Assembly: GCF_000381765.1 (NCBI RefSeq)
Contig: NZ_KB907085.1
Coordinates: forward strand, 22,599-86,598
Origin: [Zimmermannella] faecalis ATCC 13722
Lineage (GTDB): Bacteria; Actinomycetota; Actinomycetes; Actinomycetales; Microbacteriaceae
DNA: 64,000 nucleotides
Reading direction: 5' to 3'
Of this stretch, positions 45,305-56,152 are shown piece by piece (the stretch's first letter is position 1; every line of letters begins with the position of its first letter). The notes beneath the pieces were generated by a model that saw only the letters and a list, made by a program, of their open reading frames with translations, did not search any database and had not been told where the DNA came from. Position numbers and translations under genes: made by a program.

Positions 45305-47131
45305 CTACTCGGCAATACCGAACTGCTCGCGCAGCCGCTCCCGGCTCGCCTGCGTGCCCTCGAGCTGCAGCGCGAGCAGCTCGGCGTAAATTCCGCCCGA
45401 AGCGGCGAGCTCGGCCGGGGTGCCGACCTCGTCGATTCGGCCGTCGCGGAGCGTGATGATGCGGTCGACGTGCTGAATCGTCGAGAGGCGGTGCGCGATG
45501 ATGAGGCTCGTGCGGTCGCCGGCCATGAGCTCGTCGAGCCCCGCCTGCACGGCCCGCTCGCTCTTCGTGTCGAGCGCGCTCGTCGCCTCGTCGAGAATGA
45601 GCACGGGCGCGTCCTTCAGCATCGCGCGCGCGACCGCGATGCGCTGCTTCTGACCGCCGGAGAGCTTGAGCCCGCGCTCGCCGATGACCGAGTCGAGCCC
45701 GTGCGCGAACCCCTCAATGAACTCCCACGCGTTCGCCCGCTTCGCGGCGTCGATCACCTCGGCCTCGCTCGCGTCGGGGCGGCCGTACGCGATGTTCTCG
45801 CGAATCGTGCCGCTGAACAGCGACGGCTCCTGGAACACGACGCCGACCTCGGCGCGCAGCGCCGGCATCTGCAGGTGCGCGATGTCGCGGCCAAACAGCT
45901 CGATGCGCCCCGACGTGACGGGGTAAAACCCGAGCAGCAGGCTCACGATCGTGCTCTTGCCGCCACCCGAACCGCTCACGAGCGCGATGCGCTCGCCGCG
46001 CTCGATCGCGAAGCTGATGCTGCGCAGCACGGGGGTCTCCTCGTCGTACGCGAACTCGACGTCGTCGAAGCGCACGGGCGCGGCGTCGGGCCGCGGTGCC
46101 GGGTGCTCGGCGTCGGCCCGCTCGGTTTCGCGCAGTTCGATGCCCTCGCGCTCGTCGGCGGGAAGCTCCATCACGCGGAAGTAGTCGCGCGAGCCCGCGA
46201 TCGCGTGCTGCGCCGAGTCGATGATCCACGACATCATCGACACGGGCGCGCGGGCCATCGACACGAGCTGTATGAGCAGCACCATCTCGCCGATCGTGAA
46301 CTGCCCCTGCGCGGTCTGCACGAACAGAATCAGGTAGATGCCGAAGAACACGACGTTGAGCGCGATGCGTCGCAGCGCATCCATGCCGTGCCAGAGCCGC
46401 GACTGCTGGCTCGTGAGGTCGACCGTCGCGCGAAACTCGCGGCGAAAGAGCTTCCACTCGCGGGCCTCCTGCGCGAAGGAGCGCACGGCCGGCAGCTGCC
46501 CGACGACCTCGCTGAAGCGGCCGCGGGCCGTGTCGACGTGCAGGTTCTTGTCGTGCTCGATGCGCTGCCAGCGCCGCGAGGTGAGCGCCGTGAGCCACAT
46601 GTAGATGGGGAACAGCGCGAACAGCAGCAGCGCGATCGGCCACGAGTAGAACGCCGTGATGCCGAGCACCGCGACGGTCGTGACGAGCATCGAGAACATG
46701 TTGTTCGCGAACGACTGCACGAACTGCGTGACCTCGCTGATCGTGCGGTCGAGGCGCGACACGATCGTGCCGGTGAGCTCATTGTCGAAGTAGCGCTGCG
46801 GCAGCTGCAGCAGCTGGTTGTAGTACCGCGTCGAGAGCAGCGAGCGCATGCGGGCGCTCATGACGTCGCCGAAGTAGCCGCCCGACGAGTCGGCCGCCGT
46901 CACGACCAGTTCAACGGCGAGAAACGCGACCGCGAGCCAGAGCACCGTGCTGACGCCGGCCTCGAACGTGAGCTGCCCGCCGACGATCGCGACGATCTCG
47001 TCGGTCGCGCGGCCGATGATGAAGGGCGTGACGAGCGCGCCCGCCGCCGACAGCAGCGCGAGCGCGACGATCGCCGCGTAGTACGGCGTGAGTTCGCGGG
47101 TATACCGAAAGAGCTTCGCGAGAGCGTTCAC
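45305..47131 (-). CDS. ABC transporter, fused permease and ATPase (exporter type)
   Basis: A 608-residue half-transporter that would act as a dimer at the inner membrane. Six membrane segments lie in about 15-310 (ABC_membrane domain), then the ATPase. The Walker A region is [11 protein letters not shown], in which Ser replaces the first Gly of GxxGxGK. The signature LSGGQKQR, Walker [13 protein letters not shown] and switch HRLST are intact. GTG 47131 is the first start of the conserved part. It lies between leuB and ilvC and is probably unrelated to amino-acid synthesis. The substrate is unknown. Confidence 0.9.
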   Translation of the reverse strand: MNALAKLFRYTRELTPYYAAIVALALLSAAGALVTPFIIGRATDEIVAIVGGQLTFEAGVSTVLWLAVAFLAVELVVTAADSSGGYFGDVMSARMRSLLSTRYYNQLLQLPQRYFDNELTGTIVSRLDRTISEVTQFVQSFANNMFSMLVTTVAVLGITAFYSWPIALLLFALFPIYMWLTALTSRRWQRIEHDKNLHVDTARGRFSEVVGQLPAVRSFAQEAREWKLFRREFRATVDLTSQQSRLWHGMDALRRIALNVVFFGIYLILFVQTAQGQFTIGEMVLLIQLVSMARAPVSMMSWIIDSAQHAIAGSRDYFRVMELPADEREGIELRETERADAEHPAPRPDAAPVRFDDVEFAYDEETPVLRSISFAIERGERIALVSGSGGGKSTIVSLLLGFYPVTSGRIELFGRDIAHLQMPALRAEVGVVFQEPSLFSGTIRENIAYGRPDASEAEVIDAAKRANAWEFIEGFAHGLDSVIGERGLKLSGGQKQRIAVARAMLKDAPVLILDEATSALDTKSERAVQAGLDELMAGDRTSLIIAHRLSTIQHVDRIITLRDGRIDEVGTPAELAASGGIYAELLALQLEGTQASRERLREQFGIAE

Positions 47132-47192
47132 TCCCCCGACCCTAGCCAGGCGCGACCGCGCGCACGCGTCAGTGCGCTGTTGGCGCAACGCA

Positions 47193-47225
47193 AACGTGCG
47201 CCGCCCGGAGTGGGCGGCGCACGTT
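47193..47225 (-). terminator. Terminator after ilvC
   Basis: AACGTGCGCCGCCC and GGGCGGCGCACGTT arms around a 5-base loop, 40 bases beyond the ilvC stop on the minus strand. Confidence 0.8.
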
Positions 47226-47264
47226 CCCCGCGAGCGGGGTGGATGCGAGGGTGCGGCTTCGCGC

Positions 47265-48850
<1,586 letters not shown>

Positions 48851-48855
48851 CGCGG

Positions 48856-50616
48856 TTACTCTCCCTCGTAGGCCGGGCTCGCGTCGCGCGCGTAGCGAAT
48901 GAAACTGTTGGAGACGCCCTGCGGCACCATCGGCCACACCATCGCGTCGGCCGACACGACGAAGTCGATGACGACCGGGCGGTCGTTCGTCTCGAGCGCA
49001 AGCTTGATCGCGTCGTCGATCTCGTCTTCGTTCTGCACCCGCACGCCGAGCGCGCCGTACGCCTCAGCAAGCTTCACGAAGTCGGGCACGCGCACGGTGT
49101 CGTGACCGGTGTTGAGGTCGGTGTGCGAGTAGCGACCGTCGTAGAAGAGGGTCTGCCACTGCCGCACCATGCCGAGCGACGAGTTGTTAATGACGGCGAT
49201 CTTGATCGGAATGTTGTTGATGACGCAGGTCGCGATCTCCTGGTTCGTCATCTGGAAGCAACCGTCGCCGTCGATCGCCCACACGACGCGGTCGGGCTGA
49301 GCAACCTTCGCGCCCATCGCGGCCGGTACCGCGTAGCCCATCGTGCCGGCGCCGCCGGAGTTGAGGAAAGAGTTCGGGCGCTGCAGGCCGAGGAACTGCG
49401 CCGACCACATCTGGTGCTGCCCGACGCCCGTGGCGTAGACCGCCTCGGGGCCCGTGAGCTCGCTGATGCGCTCAATCACCTGCTGCGGGGCAAGCAGCCC
49501 GTCGGTCGACGGGGTGTAGCCGCGCGGGAACTCGTTGCGCAGGCCCTGCAGGTACTCGAGCCACTCGCTGATCTCAAGCTTGCCGTGGCCGCCGTCGCGA
49601 AGCGCCCGCGTCACGTCGGCGAGCACCTCCTTCGCGTCGCCCACGATCGGCACGTCGGCCGTGCGAATCTTCGAGATCTCCGCCGGGTCGATGTCGATGT
49701 GCACGACCTTCGAGTTCGGCGAGAACAGCTCGGCCTTGCCCGTCACGCGGTCGTCGAAGCGGGCGCCGACCGTGAACAGCAGGTCGGCCTCCTGCAGCGC
49801 GAGCACCGCGGGCACCGTTCCGTGCATGCCCGGCATGCCGAGCATCTGCGGGTGGCTGTCAGGGAACACGCCGCGCGCCATGAGCGTCGTCACGACGGGC
49901 GCACCCGTGAGCTCCGCGAGCTCGAGCAGTTCGGGGGCCGCGCCGGCGCGACCGACGCCGCCGCCCGCGTAGATCACGGGCTTGCGGGCCGCGAGCAGCG
50001 CGTCGCGCGCGGCGACGATCTGCTTGCCGTGCGCCTTCGTGATCGGGCGGTAGCCCGGCAGGTCGAGCTTCACCGGCCACTCGAAGTCGAACTCGCCCTG
50101 CTGCGCATCCTTCGTGATATCGACGAGCACGGGGCCGGGGCGACCGGTCGAGGCGAGGTGGTACGCACTCGCGATCGCCGCGGGCACGTCCTCAGGGCGC
50201 TTCACGAGGAACGAGTGCTTCGTGACCGGCATCGTGATGCCGACGATGTCGGCCTCCTGGAACGCGTCGGTGCCCATGAGCGTCGAGAACACCTGGCCGG
50301 TGATCGCAAGCATCGGCACCGAGTCCATGTAGGCGTCGGCGATGGCGGTGACGAGGTTCGTCGCGCCGGGGCCCGACGTCGCGATGCAGACGCCGACCTT
50401 GCCGCTCGCCGAGGCGTATCCTTCGGCCGCGTGGCCCGCGCCCTGTTCGTGGCGCACGAGGATGTGGTTGAGCGACTTCGCGTCGAGAATCGCGTCATAG
50501 GCCGGCAGGATCGCGCCGCCCGGCAGACCGAACACGTCGGTCACGCCGAGCAGCTCGAGCGTGCGCACCACGGCGGCGGCACCGGTAATCCGCTCGGGTG
50601 CAACTTGAGTTGTCAT
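48856..50616 (-). CDS. ilvB: Acetolactate synthase, large (catalytic) subunit
   Basis: A ThDP- and FAD-dependent enzyme that condenses pyruvate to acetolactate. [20 protein letters not shown] opens it, [18 protein letters not shown] holds the catalytic Glu, and [15 protein letters not shown] to [13 protein letters not shown] is the ThDP-binding motif. Start: ATG 50616 ([12 protein letters not shown]) has GGGGA 11 bases upstream. The in-frame ATG at 50634 would add six residues but has no ribosome-binding site. Length 586 residues is usual. Confidence 0.96.
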   Translation of the reverse strand: MTTQVAPERITGAAAVVRTLELLGVTDVFGLPGGAILPAYDAILDAKSLNHILVRHEQGAGHAAEGYASASGKVGVCIATSGPGATNLVTAIADAYMDSVPMLAITGQVFSTLMGTDAFQEADIVGITMPVTKHSFLVKRPEDVPAAIASAYHLASTGRPGPVLVDITKDAQQGEFDFEWPVKLDLPGYRPITKAHGKQIVAARDALLAARKPVIYAGGGVGRAGAAPELLELAELTGAPVVTTLMARGVFPDSHPQMLGMPGMHGTVPAVLALQEADLLFTVGARFDDRVTGKAELFSPNSKVVHIDIDPAEISKIRTADVPIVGDAKEVLADVTRALRDGGHGKLEISEWLEYLQGLRNEFPRGYTPSTDGLLAPQQVIERISELTGPEAVYATGVGQHQMWSAQFLGLQRPNSFLNSGGAGTMGYAVPAAMGAKVAQPDRVVWAIDGDGCFQMTNQEIATCVINNIPIKIAVINNSSLGMVRQWQTLFYDGRYSHTDLNTGHDTVRVPDFVKLAEAYGALGVRVQNEDEIDDAIKLALETNDRPVVIDFVVSADAMVWPMVPQGVSNSFIRYARDASPAYEGE

Positions 50617-50679
50617 TTGAATGTGTGTCCCCATCGAGTCAAAGCGGGCAGTTTCCGGGCCGGCGCGTGCGGCAATGCA

Positions 50680-52401
50680 CTAGCCCGTGACGGCGCCCTC
50701 CGAGGCGCTTTTCACGAGCTTGGCGAACTTCGCGAGCACACCGCGCGTGTAGCGCGGGGGCAGCGGTTCCCAACCTTCACGGCGGTTGGCAAGCTCGGTC
50801 TCGTCGACGAGTAGGTCCAAGGTACGAGCTGCGATATCGACCCGAATTCGATCGCCGTTGCGCACAAAGGCGATGGGTCCTGCATCTACAGCCTCTGGCG
50901 CAACGTGGCCGATACACAGGCCAGTTGTGCCGCCTGAGAATCGACCGTCAGTGAGCAATAGTACATCCTTGCCGAGGCCGGCTCCCTTGATCGCGCCCGT
51001 GATGGCGAGCATCTCGCGCATGCCGGGGCCGCCCTTCGGGCCCTCGTAGCGAATCACGACGACGTCGCCGTGCTCAATCTCGCCGCGGGTCAGCGCATCC
51101 ATCGCCTCGCGCTCGCGCTCGAACACCTTCGCGGGGCCTTCGAACGCCTCGAGGTCGAAGCCGGCCGACTTCACGACCGCGCCCTCGGGGGCGAGCGTGC
51201 CGTGCAGGATCGAGATGCCGCCGCGCTCGTGGATCGGGTTGTCGAGCGTGTGGATAATCTCGCCGTCGAGGGGCTGCGGCTTCAGCTCCTCGAGGTTCTC
51301 GGCGACGGTCTTGCCCGTGCAGGTGAGGGCGTCGCCGTGGATCATGCCCGCGTCGAGCAGGGCCTTCATGACCACCGGGATGCCGCCGATGTTGTCGACG
51401 TCGTTCATGACGTACTTACCGAACGGCTTCATGTCGGCGAGGTGCGGCACCTTGTCGGCGATGCGGTTGAAGTCGTCGAGCTGCAGGTCGACGCCCGCCT
51501 CGCGAGCGATCGCGAGCAGGTGGAGCACAGCGTTCGTCGAACCACCCATGCACATGACGACGGCGATCGCGTTCTCGAACGCCTTCTTCGTGAGGATGTG
51601 CTCGGTCGTGATGCCGCGGCGCAGCATCTCGACGACGGCCTCGCCCGACTTGTGGGCGTAGTAGTCGCGACGGCGGTCGGCCGACGCGGGCGCGGCCGAG
51701 CCGGGGATCGACATGCCGAGGGCCTCGGCGACCGACGCCATCGTGTTCGCCGTGTAGAAGCCACCGCAGGCACCCTCGCCGGGGCAGATCGCCTCTTCGA
51801 TGCGCTTGCGGTCTTCTTCGCTCATGAGCCCGGCCTTGCAGGCACCGACGGCCTCGAACGCGTCGATCACCGTGACGTTGTCCTTCACGGTACCGTCGCT
51901 GAGGCGCACGCGGCCCGGGTAGATCGAGCCGGCGTAGAGGAACACGCTCGCGAGGCGCAGGCGCGCGGCGGCCATGAGCATGCCGGGGAGCGACTTGTCA
52001 CAGCCGGCGAGCAGCACCGAGCCGTCGAGGCGCTCGGCCTCCATGACGGTCTCGACCGAGTCGGCGATGACCTCGCGCGACACGAGCGAGAAGTGCATGC
52101 CCTCGTGGCCCATCGAGATGCCGTCAGACACCGAGACGGTGCCGAACTGCAGCGGGTAGCCGCCGCCGGCGTGCACGCCCTCCTTGCAGCCCTGCGCGAG
52201 CCGGTCGAGGCTCAGGTTGCACGGCGTGATCTCGTTCCACGAGCTCGCAATACCAATCTGCGGTTTCGCCCAGTCATCGTCGCCCATCCCGACAGCGCGA
52301 AGCATGCCGCGCGATGCGGTCGCCTCGATGCCATCGGTGATGACGCGGGATTTCGGCTTGATGTCGACGCCGTCGACGGGCGGTACAGCTTGGTCGGTCA
52401 T
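50680..52401 (-). CDS. ilvD: Dihydroxy-acid dehydratase
   Basis: A 573-residue iron-sulfur dehydratase of branched-chain synthesis. [36 protein letters not shown] and [20 protein letters not shown] carry the cluster cysteines. It is first in the ilvD-ilvB-ilvN-ilvC operon. Bases 50800-50985 (the C-terminal part of the protein, including [20 protein letters not shown]) use AT-ending codons much more than the rest of the gene, while the protein stays canonical. Confidence 0.96.
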   Translation of the reverse strand: MTDQAVPPVDGVDIKPKSRVITDGIEATASRGMLRAVGMGDDDWAKPQIGIASSWNEITPCNLSLDRLAQGCKEGVHAGGGYPLQFGTVSVSDGISMGHEGMHFSLVSREVIADSVETVMEAERLDGSVLLAGCDKSLPGMLMAAARLRLASVFLYAGSIYPGRVRLSDGTVKDNVTVIDAFEAVGACKAGLMSEEDRKRIEEAICPGEGACGGFYTANTMASVAEALGMSIPGSAAPASADRRRDYYAHKSGEAVVEMLRRGITTEHILTKKAFENAIAVVMCMGGSTNAVLHLLAIAREAGVDLQLDDFNRIADKVPHLADMKPFGKYVMNDVDNIGGIPVVMKALLDAGMIHGDALTCTGKTVAENLEELKPQPLDGEIIHTLDNPIHERGGISILHGTLAPEGAVVKSAGFDLEAFEGPAKVFEREREAMDALTRGEIEHGDVVVIRYEGPKGGPGMREMLAITGAIKGAGLGKDVLLLTDGRFSGGTTGLCIGHVAPEAVDAGPIAFVRNGDRIRVDIAARTLDLLVDETELANRREGWEPLPPRYTRGVLAKFAKLVKSASEGAVTG

Positions 52402-52417
52402 GGTGAAAGTCTATCCC

Positions 52418-52472
52418 TCACCAGTCGCCCCGAGCGCCGCCCGGCTCCCGCCCGATTGCTCGGGACTGGTGG
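52418..52472 (-). terminator. Terminator between mnhG and ilvD
   Basis: TCACCAGTC/GACTGGTG outer arms with CCCGAG/CTCGGG inner pairing; on the minus strand it follows mnhG and precedes ilvD. A TAGACT at 52413-52408 could be the ilvD -10. Confidence 0.65.
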
Positions 52473-52491
52473 GGTTCGACAGCCCGAGCCG

Positions 52492-52959
52492 CTAAAGCTT
52501 GGGGGCGTTGGGGTTGCGCGTCTCGGGTTCGGATGCGTCGGCCGCGTCGTCGAGCAGCTCGACCTGCTCGCGGGCCGCCTCTTCCTCTTCGGCACGCTGG
52601 GCCCGCTTCACCTCGTCTTCGAGCTCGTCGATGCGCAGCTCGACGAACTCGTAGTGCCGCGAGCGGTAGCCGCCGCGCGCGAGCACCATACCGGCGGCCG
52701 GGGTCGTGAGGAACTGGAAGAGGATGATCGGCACGAGCAGCACGATCGTCCACGCGTCGGTCTGCTGCAGCGCGAGCCCGACGAGGATGAACAGGAGCCC
52801 GGCCGCCTGCGGCTTCGACTGCGCGTGCAGGCGCGAGAGCAGGTCGGGGAAACGCAGCAGCCCGAGGCCCGCCGAGAACGAGAGCACGGCGCCCGCGAGC
52901 ACGAACAGGATCGTCGCGAGATCGAGCCAGGTGTTGCCACTCAGGCCGTTATCGTTCAT
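52492..52959 (-). CDS. mnhG: Monovalent cation/proton antiporter subunit G
   Basis: A 155-residue membrane protein with three N-terminal segments (about 12-95) and an acidic coiled tail (ELEDEVKRAQRAEEEEAARE). FSAGLGLLRFPDLLSRLHAQ (28-47) with KPQAAGLL is the MrpG/MnhG signature. ATG 52959 overlaps the mnhF stop by 11 bases. It is the last gene of the Mnh operon. Confidence 0.9.
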   Translation of the reverse strand: MNDNGLSGNTWLDLATILFVLAGAVLSFSAGLGLLRFPDLLSRLHAQSKPQAAGLLFILVGLALQQTDAWTIVLLVPIILFQFLTTPAAGMVLARGGYRSRHYEFVELRIDELEDEVKRAQRAEEEEAAREQVELLDDAADASEPETRNPNAPKL

Positions 52960-53374
52960 TGCGCACCTCCCGAGCGACGGCGTCGTGGGCGCGCTGATGC
53001 CGCGAGACCTCTTCTTCGACGAGCGAGCCGTCGTCGCGGTGCCGCGTCACGTCGTCGGCGTCGGCGGGCTCGGCGTCATTCGGGGTCGAGTTCAGGGTGT
53101 TGCCAGCGCGGCCGCGCGACACGAACCGGGCGACGGCCATCGTGCCGATCGAGGCCGTCATTGCGAGCGTGAGCACGAGCGGCAGCGTCGTGAGGTGGCC
53201 ACGCAGGGCCATGTCGGCCGAGAGCACACAGATGAGCACGGTCGCGAGGGTGTCCGAGCCGACCATGCGGTCGACGACCGAGGGGCCACGGATCACGCGG
53301 ATGAGCGACATGATCGCGCCGGCGGCAAAGAGCAGCCCGATGACCCAGATGAGCACGGTGAACAGCAGTTGCAT
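52949..53374 (-). CDS. mnhF: Monovalent cation/proton antiporter subunit F
   Basis: A 141-residue membrane protein. Three segments (about 4-90) with MSLIRVIRGPSVVDRMVGSD (22-41) are typical of MrpF/MnhF. A long acidic cytoplasmic tail of about 45 residues is extra to the core. Its ATG at 53374 shares one base with the mnhE stop (TAATG). Confidence 0.9.
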   Translation of the reverse strand: MQLLFTVLIWVIGLLFAAGAIMSLIRVIRGPSVVDRMVGSDTLATVLICVLSADMALRGHLTTLPLVLTLAMTASIGTMAVARFVSRGRAGNTLNSTPNDAEPADADDVTRHRDDGSLVEEEVSRHQRAHDAVAREVRNER

Positions 53375-54057
53375 TAGAGCCCCGCCTCCCATTCGGCCTC
53401 GCGCGCCCGGCGCGCGGCCTCGCGGCGCTCCTCGTACCGGCGCTGTCGGCGCGACGCGAACAGCGGAGGCATACCGCGCTCGGCGCGGTCGTCGTTGATG
53501 AGCGCGATGTCTTCGTGGTTGCCGAGCGCGACGACCACCGCATCCTCGATCTTCTCGGCCGCGACGCGAGCCTTCGCGATTTTCTCGTCGGTGTCGGCGT
53601 CGAGCACGTGAAGGTAGAGAATGCCGCGCATGCGGTCGACCTCGACGACCGCGGAGCCCGGCACGAGCATGTTGATCTCGGCGGCGAGCGTGAGCAGCCA
53701 GTCGGAGTGCACGCGCATGCGCGAGGCGATGATCGACGCCTGCGGGGGCGCCTGCGGCCGTACCGCGAGCCACGCCATCTGGAAGGTCGAGCCGACGAGC
53801 CAGCCGAGCACCTTCGCGAGCAGCACGAACGAGTAGCCGAGGTGCATCCGGCCCGACAGCAGCACGGGCGGCAGCTCGAAGACGCGCACGACGATGAGCG
53901 AGAACACGATGCCCGTCACGACGCTGATGAGGTCGATGTGCCCCCAGAGCACCACCCAGATGACGACGAGGCCAATGAGCAGCGGCAACTGCGTGAGCAA
54001 TTGCACGGCGGGGCGCTGCAAGCGCTCCGCACGCACTACGGGGTCGGCGGATCTCAT
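53374..54057 (-). CDS. mnhE: Monovalent cation/proton antiporter subunit E
   Basis: A 227-residue membrane protein. The MrpE core has VVIWVVLWGHIDLISVVTGI and AEINMLVPGSAVVEVDR (about 128-145). The C-terminal tail is long and basic (SRRQRRYEERREAARRARE). ATG 54057 overlaps the mnhD stop (ATGA). Confidence 0.9.
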   Translation of the reverse strand: MRSADPVVRAERLQRPAVQLLTQLPLLIGLVVIWVVLWGHIDLISVVTGIVFSLIVVRVFELPPVLLSGRMHLGYSFVLLAKVLGWLVGSTFQMAWLAVRPQAPPQASIIASRMRVHSDWLLTLAAEINMLVPGSAVVEVDRMRGILYLHVLDADTDEKIAKARVAAEKIEDAVVVALGNHEDIALINDDRAERGMPPLFASRRQRRYEERREAARRAREAEWEAGL

Positions 54058-55637
54058 GGCTTGATCCCCTCCGTTCCGCTCACGCCGTCGACGTACGCCG
54101 CCGGAATTGTGAGGTTCGCGGCCGCGGCGTCGGCGAACTCGTAGATCTGCCCGGCAAAGACCGTCATGCAAATTGTGACACCGACCATGACCGCGGTCGC
54201 GGTGTTCATGACGATCGAGTTCGCCTTGCTCTCGCTCACGACGTCGCCGCCCGGAATCTCCTCGAGCTTCGTCATGAGCTGCGAGTCGAACCCGGCCACC
54301 TCGTCTTGCGAGCGCCAGAAGCCGAGGTTCCACACGCGAATCAGCGCGTACAGCGTGAGGAGGCTCGTGAGCGCCCCGACGCCGATGCCCGTCCACACGA
54401 GCCACTGCGGCACCTCGAGCGCCGTGCCCTCGGCACCGGCGATGAACAGGCCGAGCTTGCCGATGAAGCCCGAGAACGGCGGAATGCCGCCGAGGTTGAG
54501 CATGGGCACGAAGAAGATGACCGCGACGAACGGCGAGCGCTGGAGCATGCCCGCGAGGTGCGTGAGCGTCGCGGTACCGGCGATGCGCTCGATTAGCCCC
54601 GTCACGAGGAACAGTGCGGTCTGCACGAGAATGTGGTGGGCGATGTAGTAAACGGTCGCGGCCCAACCCGCCTCGGTGCCGAGGGCGATACCGAAGATCA
54701 TGTAGCCGATGTGGCTCACGAGCGTGAACGAGAGCATACGGCGAATGCCCGCCTGTGCGACGGCACCGAGAATACCGATCACCATCGTGAGCATCGCGAC
54801 GACGATGAGCAGCACCGAGATGTCGTTCTGCGCGAACAGCAGCGACTCGCTGCGGAGGATCGCGTAGACGCCCACCTTGGTGAGCAGGCCGGCGAACACG
54901 GCCGTGACGGGCGCGGGCGCCGACGGATACGAGTCGGGCAGCCAGAACGAGAGCGGGAAGAGCGCGGCCTTGATGCCGAAGCCGACGAGCAGCAGCAGGT
55001 GGAGCGGCAGCTGCACCTCCTGCGGCAGCTCGGCCATGCGAATCGCGATCTCGGCGAAGTTGACGGTGCCGACGGCCGCGAAGATCGCGGCGATTGCGGC
55101 GAGGAAGATGAGCGACGAGACGAGCGAGACGACGATGTACGTGATGCCGGCGCGGATGCGCGAGGCGGTGCCGCCCAGCGTGATGAGCACAAAGCTCGCG
55201 ACGAGGAGAATCTCGAAGCCGACGTAGAGGTTGAACAGGTCGCCCGCGATGAACGCGTTGTAGACGCCCGCCGCGAGCACGAGGTAGGTCGGGTAGAAGA
55301 TCGAAACTGGCGTCTCGTCGTCACCGTCAGTCGCGCCCTGGCCGATCGAGAACGCCATAACCGCGATGAGCACGATGCTCGTGACGAGCACCATGAGCGC
55401 CGAGAGGCGGTCGACGACCAGCGAGATGCCGAACGGGGCCGCCCATCCGCCCACCTGAATCACGAGCGGCTGGTCGGCCGTGTGCACCGCGACGATGAGC
55501 GCGATCGAGATCGCGAGGGCGAGCACCATCGTGACGCTCGCGAGCAGAATCTGCAGCCGCTGCTTGCGCGCGGCGGTCAGCGTGATCGCGGCGCCGAGCA
55601 GCGGCACGAGCACGATCAATGGAACGAGCCAGCTCAT
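54054..55637 (-). CDS. mnhD: Monovalent cation/proton antiporter subunit D
   Basis: A 527-residue membrane protein with about fourteen segments, homologous to the NuoM/NuoN proton-channel subunits of complex I. GFGIKAALFPLSFWLPDSYP is the conserved TM7 Lys region, FAGLLTKVGVYAILRSESL follows, and LSFTLVSHIGYMIFGIALG is another conserved block. It overlaps mnhC and mnhE by ATGA junctions. Confidence 0.93.
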   Translation of the reverse strand: MSWLVPLIVLVPLLGAAITLTAARKQRLQILLASVTMVLALAISIALIVAVHTADQPLVIQVGGWAAPFGISLVVDRLSALMVLVTSIVLIAVMAFSIGQGATDGDDETPVSIFYPTYLVLAAGVYNAFIAGDLFNLYVGFEILLVASFVLITLGGTASRIRAGITYIVVSLVSSLIFLAAIAAIFAAVGTVNFAEIAIRMAELPQEVQLPLHLLLLVGFGIKAALFPLSFWLPDSYPSAPAPVTAVFAGLLTKVGVYAILRSESLLFAQNDISVLLIVVAMLTMVIGILGAVAQAGIRRMLSFTLVSHIGYMIFGIALGTEAGWAATVYYIAHHILVQTALFLVTGLIERIAGTATLTHLAGMLQRSPFVAVIFFVPMLNLGGIPPFSGFIGKLGLFIAGAEGTALEVPQWLVWTGIGVGALTSLLTLYALIRVWNLGFWRSQDEVAGFDSQLMTKLEEIPGGDVVSESKANSIVMNTATAVMVGVTICMTVFAGQIYEFADAAAANLTIPAAYVDGVSGTEGIKP

Positions 55638-56152
55638 GCGTCACCGCCCTCTCGTTGCTCGCGTGGCTTTTCTTGGTTCGCGCGTTCGTCGATCTCGTCT
55701 CGGGTCGGGGCACCCGCGACGGCGACCTCGGCATCGGAGCCGAACTCGGTGTCGCCCGAGTCCTCCTCGTCGAACACCTCGTCATCTTCTTCGGGATCGA
55801 CTGTGCGCAGCTCGACGGCCTCGTCATCGTCGTCGACCTCGTCGCCGTGCGCGAGGCGCCACGACCGGTAGAGCAGCGCGAGCATGAACGCCGTCGTCGC
55901 GAACGTGATGACGATCGCGGTGAGGATGAACGCCTGTGGCAGCGGGTCAGAGAAGTCCTCGGGGTTCGCGCCGTCGCCCATGAGGGGCGCCGAGCCGTAG
56001 CGGCCCGAGACGAGGAAGATGAGCACGTTCGTCGCGTTGCCGATGAGCATGACCGCAAGGATCATGCGCGTGAAGCTGCGCTCGAGGAGCATGTAGACGC
56101 CGCAGGCGTACATGACGACCATGCCGACGAGCAGCACAACGTTGAGCGTCAT
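55634..56152 (-). CDS. mnhC: Monovalent cation/proton antiporter subunit C
   Basis: A 172-residue NuoK-like protein with three membrane segments in the first 105 residues; LIGNATNVLIFLVSG and DPLPQAFILTAIVITFATTA are conserved. The remaining 65 residues form an acidic tail (DDDDEAVELRTVDPEEDDE). ATG 56152 overlaps the mnhA stop (ATGA). Confidence 0.92.
   Translation of the reverse strand: MTLNVVLLVGMVVMYACGVYMLLERSFTRMILAVMLIGNATNVLIFLVSGRYGSAPLMGDGANPEDFSDPLPQAFILTAIVITFATTAFMLALLYRSWRLAHGDEVDDDDEAVELRTVDPEEDDEVFDEEDSGDTEFGSDAEVAVAGAPTRDEIDERANQEKPREQREGGDA

Noticed and set aside
52402..52491. Transcription attenuator with leader peptide upstream of ilvD
   Set aside because: A hairpin is present, but no short open frame rich in Leu/Ile/Val codons precedes it; a terminator of the mnh operon explains it.
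53374..54666. N-terminal extension of mnhE by about 200 residues
   Set aside because: The extension is antisense-like low complexity inside mnhD; ATG 54057 with the ATGA overlap gives a normal MnhE.
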